A stretch of DNA of 25,121 nt from Chlamydiia bacterium. Its GTDB lineage: Bacteria; Chlamydiota; Chlamydiia; Chlamydiales; JAAZZY01. Numbering within the stretch: the stretch's first letter is position 1; each line of letters opens with the position of its first letter. The notes under the pieces were generated by a model, which was given only the letters and a program-made list of their open reading frames with translations, was not told the DNA's origin and did no database searches. Position numbers and translations under genes: made by a program. Positions 8,039-15,189 of the stretch are shown in pieces. The stretch spans positions 1 through 25,121 of the forward strand of contig JAAZZY010000008.1 of the NCBI GenBank assembly GCA_014239035.1, given 5' to 3'.

Positions 8039-10202
8039 CTATAGACTCACTCTCAATTAGGGCTTGATAGATGCCTTCGGTGCTCTTAAGTTCTTGGTGA
8101 GTTCCTCTTTGAGCTACTTTTCCTCTGTCCATGACAATAATCTCATCACAATCTTGAATCGTGCTGAGCCTATGAGCTATCATTAGCGCAGCTATTCCTC
8201 TTTGTCTGATCTTTTCCAACACATTTTTCTCAGTATGTGAGTCTAGAGCAGAGGTTGCTTCATCTAGAATAAGAAGCGAAGGATTGTACAAAAGAGCTCT
8301 CGCAATTTCCATCCTTTGTCTTTGTCCACCACTAAAATTTACTCCGCCTTCTAAAAGCTGAGTCTCATATCCTTCTCCCCCTTTAATGATGGTTTCGTGA
8401 ATTTGAGCATCTTGTGTAGCCTCAATAATCATTTTATCAGGGAGCTTTTGATTCCAAAGCGTAAGGTTTTCACGAACTGATCCAGTAAAAAGAAATACTT
8501 TTTGATCCACAGATGCCACATAATCACGGAAAACTTCAGAGGGTATCTGCGTTATGGGAACACCATCATAGAGGATCTCTCCTGACTCTGGTTGCATAAT
8601 TCCACAGGCTAATTTAGCTACTGTTGTTTTTCCTGAGCCTGTAGAGCCCACAAACGCTAATCTTTTTCCGGGTTTGAGTACAAAACTTAAATTTTCTATT
8701 AACAAAGGAGCTAGTGGGCTGTACCTAAACGAAACATTTTTAAACTCTAAATGTCCAGAGAGTTGTTTGATATCAGCAGTAGATTTTTCTCTCATCTCGT
8801 AAATAGGATCGTCTGGATTTCTCACAACATCGTTAATGCGCTCGAGATCCACTTTCATATCTTGAATAAGCTGTGAGTAGCCTACAAAGCGATTAACCGG
8901 CATCAAAAAGTTTAGCATTAGAGCTTGCATAGCAATTAAGATAGGCATAGTCAAAGTGCCATCAATGATGTGGAGGGCTCCTATGCATAAAAGGATGGCC
9001 GTTGCTAAAAACTGCAAGAAGGTCGGAGTCGTGAGCATAATAATACTTTTTATGCCAGACGCCTGCTCAGAATTTAGCCGCTTTGCGTAGTACCCTGACC
9101 ATCTTGAGAAAAAATCAGATTCAGAGCTCCTTGCTTTAATTGTTTCAATAAAGCTAAGGCCTCCAACTGATTCTGCAACACTCTTTGATGTGTCTTGACG
9201 AAGCTTGGCAAGTGCGTCTGCTCTAGAGCGGAAAATTTGACGCATCACTACAATATTTAGACAAGCAATAGCTAAGATCACTGAAGCGATAGTTGCATCA
9301 TAAAAAAATAGAGCAATAGCATAAAAAAAGATGAGCATAAGGTCTATGAATGCAGAAGTTAAGTAGTTTGTAAAAAGATTGGCAACTACATTATTAAAGG
9401 ATAGCCGCCAATTAATCTCTCCTGCATAGCGCTGTGAATAGAACGTGATGGGAAGCCTAAGAAGTTTCCATAGAAACTGTGATGAGGAGTCTATGGAAAG
9501 TTTTAAAGTTAGTCGACTTAGAAAGTATTTTTGCATCCAAGTTAACACTCCCGTAAAAAGTGCAACAAAAATAATGCTCATTAAAAAGGGAGATGTCCAA
9601 GTAAAGATCTGTTTGGTCTGCACCATCTCTAAAAGAAGTAATAAAAAGGCCGGCATCGCAAAGCCTGGTAAAAGAAGACACATGCCAATTAGCAGCACAT
9701 ATAGAAATGATTTTTTAGAACCCTTGATTCGTTCATAGATAACGCTTGCAAGCGATAGGGGCTTGCCGCCAGTCTTAAATGATTCTTCTTTTTTAAGGGT
9801 AATAACTAAACCTGAGAAAGAGTCTTTAAACTCATCATAGGTTACAGTTCTTGGTCCAAGAGCTGGATCATTGAGAAAAACCTTTTTTTTACTAAATCCT
9901 TCTAAGACAAGATAGTGATTGAAATCCCACCAGATGATCGCTGGAAACTCCATAGAAGTGAGATCTTCAACACTTACTTTGGAACCTGTAGAAGTTAAAC
10001 CATAGTTTCGAGCTGTTTTGACTATGTTCAATGCATTACTGCCATCACGAGAGACGCCGCACTCCGTCCGAAGTTGTTCAAGAGGCACATAACGGCCATA
10101 GTGCTGTAAAATAATCAATAAAGAAGCAGCCCCGCATTCTACAGCATCCATTTGGATGACTGTAGGTGTTCTCACTCGTTTATATTTTTTAGTTTCGCTC
10201 AT
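8031..10202 (-). CDS. NHLP-type peptide exporter, C39 peptidase/permease/ATPase subunit
   Basis: Cuts the leader of a precursor peptide after a double-glycine-type site and exports the core peptide. It has 723 residues. The N-terminal C39 peptidase (about 10-135) keeps a full triad: Cys23 in DAVECGAAS, His96 in WDFNHYLVL, Asp112 in FLNDPALGPR. A membrane domain spans about 160-445. The ATPase spans about 480-723 with Walker A GSTGSGKT (519-526), signature FSGGQ (623-627), Walker B LLILDE (643-648) and switch His677 in IAHRLST. All nucleotide-site residues look intact, unlike its partner. It starts two bases after the adaptor gene and overlaps the next gene by 8 bases. An intact protease implies a double-glycine cargo, but no such peptide gene was found in this window. 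Confidence 0.92.
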   Translation of the reverse strand: MSETKKYKRVRTPTVIQMDAVECGAASLLIILQHYGRYVPLEQLRTECGVSRDGSNALNIVKTARNYGLTSTGSKVSVEDLTSMEFPAIIWWDFNHYLVLEGFSKKKVFLNDPALGPRTVTYDEFKDSFSGLVITLKKEESFKTGGKPLSLASVIYERIKGSKKSFLYVLLIGMCLLLPGFAMPAFLLLLLEMVQTKQIFTWTSPFLMSIIFVALFTGVLTWMQKYFLSRLTLKLSIDSSSQFLWKLLRLPITFYSQRYAGEINWRLSFNNVVANLFTNYLTSAFIDLMLIFFYAIALFFYDATIASVILAIACLNIVVMRQIFRSRADALAKLRQDTSKSVAESVGGLSFIETIKARSSESDFFSRWSGYYAKRLNSEQASGIKSIIMLTTPTFLQFLATAILLCIGALHIIDGTLTMPILIAMQALMLNFLMPVNRFVGYSQLIQDMKVDLERINDVVRNPDDPIYEMREKSTADIKQLSGHLEFKNVSFRYSPLAPLLIENLSFVLKPGKRLAFVGSTGSGKTTVAKLACGIMQPESGEILYDGVPITQIPSEVFRDYVASVDQKVFLFTGSVRENLTLWNQKLPDKMIIEATQDAQIHETIIKGGEGYETQLLEGGVNFSGGQRQRMEIARALLYNPSLLILDEATSALDSHTEKNVLEKIRQRGIAALMIAHRLSTIQDCDEIIVMDRGKVAQRGTHQELKSTEGIYQALIESESIDG

Positions 10203-10204
10203 CT

Positions 10205-11056
10205 TTATTTGTTAATTGTTTTCTTCGGGAAGAGATATGAAATAGGTCGAACGTAATCAACTTCTATATGAATATAGCCTACTTCTCCAGCTTCAAGATC
10301 TTCAGTAGGCCCCACTTTTTTTGTCCATGCAAGGCCAGAGGGATCTTTGGGGTCTAACTGTGGCTTGATGATCACAATTTTAGTTGGAGTCGAACCGGAT
10401 ACTAAATACTTCTTTAAGGACTCAGAGGGGATCTTCTCTAAATGGTGATTAGATAAATCTGCAGGGTAGTTTAACACACGCACAACTTTGCCCTTTAACA
10501 TCCCATACTGCCTTGTGCTTACAGAAAAGAAGCCCATTCTTGTTTTCATACCTGCTTTGACCTGTTGTGCAGAATAGAGGGGCAAAAAACCTAGAACTCT
10601 AACCGTTGCAGCAGCGAGTTTTTTCTGCAGTGAGACAACCGTCTCTTCATCAGAAACATGGTCTCCAACATGTACTTCAATTGAAGAGACAATCCCATCA
10701 GTTGGAGATGTGATCACTCCAGGATCACTATCAGATCCACGTTGTTTTTCATTGGTTTGTAAAACAATCAGGGGCTCACCTGTTTTTACAGAATCTCCAA
10801 TGGAGACCTTAATTTCAGATACAACACCTTTTGCTTCACTTGCTACATTTACTTTGGCATCAGCTGCAGAAATTAAACCTTTACCTGAAACAGTTATCGG
10901 AACTTTTCCAACTAAAGACCAAACAAGAATCATAAGGCTTACAAAGATAAAGACCATCAAACTGATCCAGCCTTTGATATTCACTACTTTGATTGTTTCA
11001 TCTAGGTGCTCAGAATTTTTTAAATGTTCTAGTGTTTCTTGATCAAATGCGCCCAT
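10205..11056 (-). CDS. HlyD-like adaptor of the NHLP-type peptide exporter
   Basis: Periplasmic adaptor expected to dock on the two ABC subunits. The 283-residue protein has a short cytoplasmic N-terminus, one membrane helix (about 30-49) and two lipoyl-like half motifs (about 72-101, GVVSEIKVSIGDSVKTGEP; about 117-145, GIVSSIEVHVGDHVSDEET). A beta-rich C-terminal region follows. The two lipoyl halves are joined by only about 11 residues rather than by the long coiled-coil hairpin with which HlyD proteins reach TolC. That suggests either export only across the inner membrane or a different outer-membrane route. It is the first gene of the operon; the ribosome site is AAAGAG, and a good promoter lies just upstream. 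Confidence 0.85.
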   Translation of the reverse strand: MGAFDQETLEHLKNSEHLDETIKVVNIKGWISLMVFIFVSLMILVWSLVGKVPITVSGKGLISAADAKVNVASEAKGVVSEIKVSIGDSVKTGEPLIVLQTNEKQRGSDSDPGVITSPTDGIVSSIEVHVGDHVSDEETVVSLQKKLAAATVRVLGFLPLYSAQQVKAGMKTRMGFFSVSTRQYGMLKGKVVRVLNYPADLSNHHLEKIPSESLKKYLVSGSTPTKIVIIKPQLDPKDPSGLAWTKKVGPTEDLEAGEVGYIHIEVDYVRPISYLFPKKTINK

Positions 11057-11080
11057 TTTTCTCTTTAAATGTTTTTTTAA

Positions 11081-11108
11081 ATAATAGATTTGTGAAATTT
11101 AAAGTCAA
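11081..11108 (-). promoter_or_regulatory. Candidate promoter of the peptide exporter operon
   Basis: On the minus strand TTGACT (11108-11103) and TATTAT (11086-11081) are separated by 16 bases, each a 5/6 match to consensus. The start site would be near 11074, about 18 bases before the adaptor ATG. The rest of the 218-bp gap (11057-11274) shows no reading frame long enough for a precursor peptide. Confidence 0.6.
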
Positions 11109-11273
11109 TGAAGTTTTAATTTTAAAACCGTTTTATTGAACAAAACAAGCGTCAGTTTTATTTTAAGGATTAAATTGTAATATCAGCTACGAACTAAATG
11201 TAATTATTATTTTTAAAAATGAGAGTTAATCAAGGATAAACAAGAGTACAGCAAAAAAAGAGCTGAGCTGATC

Positions 11274-11309
11274 GCTAGTTTTTAACGAGTTCTAGACTGT
11301 TTAATTGCT
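11274..11309 (+). repeat. Direct repeat, right copy (end of the sugar-kinase gene)
   Basis: Same orientation as 5033-5069, starting GCTAGTTTTTAAC. Because CTAG is self-complementary, it supplies the stop codon and last residues (ELVKN) of the convergent kinase gene here, as well as the euo stop in the left copy. With the left copy it brackets 5033-11309. Confidence 0.7.
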
Positions 11310-12273
11310 TTTGAAGGCGCAGCAAATGTTGAGTTGTAAGCTCTGCGCCAAAGACCTGGATACCTTCAGCAGCTATTGTTTTTCCATAATGCATGCATTC
11401 AGAGACTTCAAGTCCAGATAGGTATCCATAGAGAAACCCTCCCACATACATGTCTCCCGCTCCAGTGGTATCAAGAGGCTTAATGGGATCAGTGCGCTCA
11501 AAATAAGGTCTTTCTTCAAAAACAGTAACAGAACCTTTTTGACCCATCATCACTGTTGCGTACTTACAGTATTTGGAAAGCTCTATGCAAGCTTCAATAG
11601 GATCTGAACGACCAGTTAATTCAAACGCTTCACGCTCATTGGCAAAAAGGATATGAAAGCTCTTCTTTTCTAAATGCTGCATGATCACATCAAAGTGAGA
11701 GCGAATAATTTCATGGCTTGAAAAGTCCAAAGAAATGGGACAGCCTTTTTCAATAGCTGCATTTACAGCAGTTTGAAGAACGCCTTCATAGATAAAGTTG
11801 TAACCATCAAGGTGAAACAGCTTAGCGTGGCTAAAGTAGTCTTTTTGGATATCTGCTGCGGTTATGGATTGACAGGCTCTAAGGTCTGTGCACATGGTCC
11901 TCTCTGCATCTGGAGTAACGAGAGCTAAAAGACCACCAGTTGGCAGATCTTCGCAGACGGTAAAGAGGGGCTCTATATTTCTTTCGATAAAACTATTACG
12001 GTAGAACTCACCCCACTTATCCTTTCCAATTTTGGCTATGTATGCGCATTTCTTTCCAAGGCCAGCTATCACTTTTGTAGCATTAGCTGCACTTCCTCCA
12101 GGAATAGAAAGCACGTTTTTAGAGTTTGTGGATTCGATAACAGAGTCATGCGAGACATCGAGGGTGGCACAAGTCGCCCCCTTACTTAACTTCATTTTTT
12201 TGATAAAAGAATCGTCAACACAAAGAATTTTGTCTACAACAGCTGAACCGAGGCTTAAAAGATCGTACTTCAT
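11275..12273 (-). CDS. PfkB-family sugar/nucleoside kinase, adenosine-kinase-like
   Basis: Transfers phosphate from ATP to a sugar or nucleoside hydroxyl. The 332-residue length is normal for the family. PfkB signature 1 is PGGSAANATKVIAGLG (58-73) and signature 2 is DTTGAGDMYVGGF (268-280) with catalytic base Asp274. Overall it resembles the bacterial adenosine-kinase-like proteins annotated as 'adenosine kinase' (VTPDAERTM and FANEREA segments), but substrate cannot be fixed from sequence; ribokinase-like or other nucleoside kinases remain possible. It lies 53 bases after the CDF gene and probably belongs to the recJ transcription group. No convincing terminator follows. Its last codons lie in the direct repeat bordering the exporter segment, so its native C-terminus may have been altered there. 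Confidence 0.85.
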   Translation of the reverse strand: MKYDLLSLGSAVVDKILCVDDSFIKKMKLSKGATCATLDVSHDSVIESTNSKNVLSIPGGSAANATKVIAGLGKKCAYIAKIGKDKWGEFYRNSFIERNIEPLFTVCEDLPTGGLLALVTPDAERTMCTDLRACQSITAADIQKDYFSHAKLFHLDGYNFIYEGVLQTAVNAAIEKGCPISLDFSSHEIIRSHFDVIMQHLEKKSFHILFANEREAFELTGRSDPIEACIELSKYCKYATVMMGQKGSVTVFEERPYFERTDPIKPLDTTGAGDMYVGGFLYGYLSGLEVSECMHYGKTIAAEGIQVFGAELTTQHLLRLQKQLNSLELVKN

Positions 12274-12326
12274 AATTATTGATCTTATAAATAATTCAAC
12301 CTCTCAAGATAACAATTTAATGATAT

Positions 12327-13250
12327 TTATGACAAGGGAGCATTTTGCGCAAAAGCACATGGAGTGCATTTATAGCCCTCTGTAGGCTCTATTTGCAGTG
12401 TGGCATGTTTAATATCATATTTATCTAGTAAGAGCTTCTGAGCGTCGATGAGAGTTTTAGTTTGGTCTTTTGAGATAAGGTGTGCACTCAAATTGACCTG
12501 GTTGAGAGTCAAACTCCAAACGTGCAAGTCATGAACTGCTTCCACATTTGGAAGAGCTAGTAGATCCTTTTCAATATCTTCTGGAGATATGTCAGTCGGA
12601 GTGCCTTCCATAAGGACATGCAGCGTGTCTTTAACTAACTTCCAGGCGCTATAGATGACAATTAAAGAAAATAGGAGAGTGATGATGGCATCAACAGGAT
12701 ACCAATGAAAAATAATAAGTAAGATACCTGATGCAACGACTCCTAAACTTCCTAGAAGATCACCGAAGATATGAACGTATGCCCCGCGTACATTGAGACT
12801 ATCTTTTTGACTTTTATGCAAAATCATCATCATCGCTAAATTGGCGCAAAAACCAACTGATGCCACAATCAGCACCATGGGCCCTTTTACAGGCTCTGGA
12901 TGAGCCAGTCTCTGTATTGCCTCATAGATAAGCCAAGCAGAGAGACCCCATGTCGAAAAAGCGGAGACAAGTGCTGCAATAATTTCAGCACGATGATAAC
13001 CATAACTTAACTTTTTATTGGCAGGGCGTTTGGCTATCCAAAAAGCAAACAATGAGAGGAGTATTGCTCCAGCATCTGTAAACATATGCAGGGCATCAGT
13101 AATTAGCGCTAAACTGTTGGAAAGGATACCAAATACAAACTCAAAAACCATAAAGAGGGCGATCAAACAAAGCGTTTTGCGAAGAGCTATGATGCTTTCT
13201 TTTCGAGTCGCGCCGTGAGAAATATGATGATGGTGGTGATGACAAGTCAT
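12327..13250 (-). CDS. CDF-family metal (probably zinc) efflux transporter
   Basis: Proton-coupled export of Zn2+ (possibly Cd2+/Co2+) from the cytoplasm. The 307-residue protein has a cytoplasmic N-terminus with six consecutive histidines (residues 4-9) followed by ISH, likely metal-sensing or metal-binding. Six membrane helices cover about 22-205. The transport site is two HxxxD pairs: His55/Asp59 in HMFTDAGAI and His160/Asp164 in HIFGDLLGS, the zinc-type arrangement of CzcD/ZitB. The C-terminal cytoplasmic domain has DLHVWS and HATLQIEP, plus a terminal CTPC pair (Cys295/Cys298). It starts 5 bases after the recJ stop codon with no obvious ribosome site, suggesting coupling to recJ translation. 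Confidence 0.92.
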   Translation of the reverse strand: MTCHHHHHHISHGATRKESIIALRKTLCLIALFMVFEFVFGILSNSLALITDALHMFTDAGAILLSLFAFWIAKRPANKKLSYGYHRAEIIAALVSAFSTWGLSAWLIYEAIQRLAHPEPVKGPMVLIVASVGFCANLAMMMILHKSQKDSLNVRGAYVHIFGDLLGSLGVVASGILLIIFHWYPVDAIITLLFSLIVIYSAWKLVKDTLHVLMEGTPTDISPEDIEKDLLALPNVEAVHDLHVWSLTLNQVNLSAHLISKDQTKTLIDAQKLLLDKYDIKHATLQIEPTEGYKCTPCAFAQNAPLS

Positions 13251-13255
13251 AGTTT

Positions 13256-14998
13256 TTAGCCCATAATTTTAAAGTCGCGAATATAAAGCTGGATACTTGC
13301 TTTTTTATGGTAGTAGTTTACCTGCGGGGTAAATGCAATTTTTAGTGAGAGCCCCTTTTTATACAGATCTCTTCTTCTATTAGCCATTCCAATTGCAATG
13401 CCTTCTAAAAAGCGATCGCCTTGTTCTAAGAATAGTTTTAGGTGATATTTATTGATCACCTTTGGTGGCCAAGCTTGCTTGGCATGGCAATATAAAATAG
13501 GAGAGGGGTTTTCATTTCCAAAAGGCTCTAGTAGAGTTAATGAATCCATTAAATCAAAAGTTAAATCAGAGAAGTTAGCATGAGCATCTAAGTAAAGCTT
13601 TGATTGTACATCCTCTAATTTTAAAGTCTGATTTGCCTCTGAGATAAATGATTTTTTAAACTCTAAGATGTTATCTTTATGAATGGTCATACCTGAGGCC
13701 ATATCATGACCACCAAAGTTCATTAAGAGCTTTGAATTTCTTTTGAGTATTGGAAGCAGTGGGAATTCTTTTATGGTGCGCATGGAGCCTTTTCCCACGC
13801 CTTCATTATCAATGGAAATTATGATGGTGGGTCTACTGTATTGTTTTGAGATGCGAGATGAAATAATGGGAATGATTCCTGGGTGCCAATTTTCAGAGGA
13901 TAAGACAATGGCTCTCTCTTTTAAAATCTCAGGGTGCGTGGCAATATACTCATCAATTTCATCTGAGAGTAGTCTCTCTATTTTTTGGCGCTCTAGATTA
14001 TTTAAATCGAGCTCTTTGGCCATAACCTCTGCTACAGATTCATTATTGACGAGTAAAAACTCTACTCCTCTTCGAGGGTCTGCGATACGTCCTAAACTGT
14101 TCATTCGAGGAGCAATTTTGGAGGCAATGGCACCTGCTGAGATCTCTGGCATGCTAATGTCGCAGATTTCAAAAAGTTTTTTAAGGCCTATGCGTGAGGT
14201 GTTTTTAAGTTGCTTGAGTCCATAGCGGACTAAGATGCGATTTTCATTTGTTAATGCGCCCATATCAGCAACAGTGCCAAGAGCTACTAAATCTAAGTAG
14301 TTTTTCAAGTCGATGTCTTTTGGGCTTAACTTTTTATTAGCGATTAGATAATTGGTCAGCCCGTGAGCAAGTTTAAAAGCAACACCAACTCCTGTTAAAT
14401 CTCTATTGGGGTAGGTGCTATTTAAAAGTTTTGGGTTTAAGGTGGCAACGCAGTGGGGGAGCTTTGCTGTTGGCTCATGGTGGTCCGTGATAATAATTTC
14501 AACTTTATCGCGAATAAGCTCTTCAATTTCATCGGTTGTTGTGATGCTGCAATCTACAGTTATTACAATTCGATACTCTTGCTCTATAGCAAAGTTTAGG
14601 GCATCGATAACAGCAGAGCGTTTTAAGTGGTTGCGGTTGGGTACATAAAAGTGGACTTTTGCGCCAAGGGTTTTAAAAAAATCTGTCAATAGCGCAGTGC
14701 CTGTCATACCATCAACATCATTGTCTCCGTAGATCAAGATCCCTTCATCATCGTCAATGGCCCTTGTAATACGTTTTACCGCATCATCCATACCAGGAAA
14801 TAGATAAGGGTCCAAGAGATCAGGTAATTTAGAATACAAGAACTTATTAACGCTGCTAGCATCTGTCATGCCGCGTGCAACAAGAAGTTTTGCAGTAGTT
14901 GGATGAATATTAAACTCATCCATAAGACGATCTGTTTCCTGAGGGTTTTCTTTGGGCTCTACCCAAAAAAAATCCTCAGCTTTATCCAAGAAAGACAC
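13256..14998 (-). CDS. recJ: Single-stranded-DNA-specific exonuclease RecJ
   Basis: 5'-3' single-strand exonuclease acting in recombination and mismatch or base-excision repair in the cytoplasm. The 580-residue length is typical. The DHH-family motifs are intact: GDNDVDGMTG (91-100) with metal ligands Asp92, Asp94 and Asp96; VDCSITTTDE; TDHHEP (171-176); GVGVAFKLAHGL; APRMNSLGRI; and the DHHA1 motif FGGHDMASGMT (428-438). Start: GTG at 14998, because GGAGGT lies four bases upstream and no ATG in frame lies between it and the preceding sequence. It is first in the minus-strand group recJ-CDF-kinase. No promoter of good quality was found in 14999-15140. Confidence 0.95.
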   Translation of the reverse strand: MSFLDKAEDFFWVEPKENPQETDRLMDEFNIHPTTAKLLVARGMTDASSVNKFLYSKLPDLLDPYLFPGMDDAVKRITRAIDDDEGILIYGDNDVDGMTGTALLTDFFKTLGAKVHFYVPNRNHLKRSAVIDALNFAIEQEYRIVITVDCSITTTDEIEELIRDKVEIIITDHHEPTAKLPHCVATLNPKLLNSTYPNRDLTGVGVAFKLAHGLTNYLIANKKLSPKDIDLKNYLDLVALGTVADMGALTNENRILVRYGLKQLKNTSRIGLKKLFEICDISMPEISAGAIASKIAPRMNSLGRIADPRRGVEFLLVNNESVAEVMAKELDLNNLERQKIERLLSDEIDEYIATHPEILKERAIVLSSENWHPGIIPIISSRISKQYSRPTIIISIDNEGVGKGSMRTIKEFPLLPILKRNSKLLMNFGGHDMASGMTIHKDNILEFKKSFISEANQTLKLEDVQSKLYLDAHANFSDLTFDLMDSLTLLEPFGNENPSPILYCHAKQAWPPKVINKYHLKLFLEQGDRFLEGIAIGMANRRRDLYKKGLSLKIAFTPQVNYYHKKASIQLYIRDFKIMG

Positions 14999-15145
14999 TT
15001 TACCTCCAATTGAGGGAAATAATATCGATCTTTGTAAAGCTTGTGAGGCTTTGTAAGGTTTGGTCCTTATTCATTTCAAAACACTATAATTTAATTTTCT
15101 AAAGTACCCATTTATCAATTTTTGAAATGAGTTGCAATAAACTTT

Positions 15146-15176
15146 TTTGAAAAAAGTGGCTTCCCCAAGGGAAGCC
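15146..15176 (-). terminator. Intrinsic terminator of secDF
   Basis: On the minus strand an 8-bp perfect stem, GGCTTCCC pairing with GGGAAGCC (15176-15169 with 15165-15158), has a 3-base loop and is followed by AC and six Ts. It lies 14 bases after the secDF stop codon and insulates secDF from recJ. Confidence 0.85.
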
Positions 15177-15189
15177 TTTGAAAAAAAAA

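Noticed and set aside
11057..11274. Search for a double-glycine precursor peptide gene upstream of the exporter operon
   Set aside because: Only reading frames of a few codons (for example starting at the ATGs near 11108 and 11229) exist on either strand, so no precursor can be supported here.
11240..11275. Possible terminator after the sugar-kinase gene (repeated AGCT followed by seven Ts on the minus strand)
   Set aside because: The two AGCT units leave no room for a loop, so no stable hairpin forms despite the T-run.
13743..14225. 160-codon plus-strand reading frame
   Set aside because: It lies wholly opposite recJ, has no ribosome site and resembles no protein; it is a shadow of the recJ coding strand.
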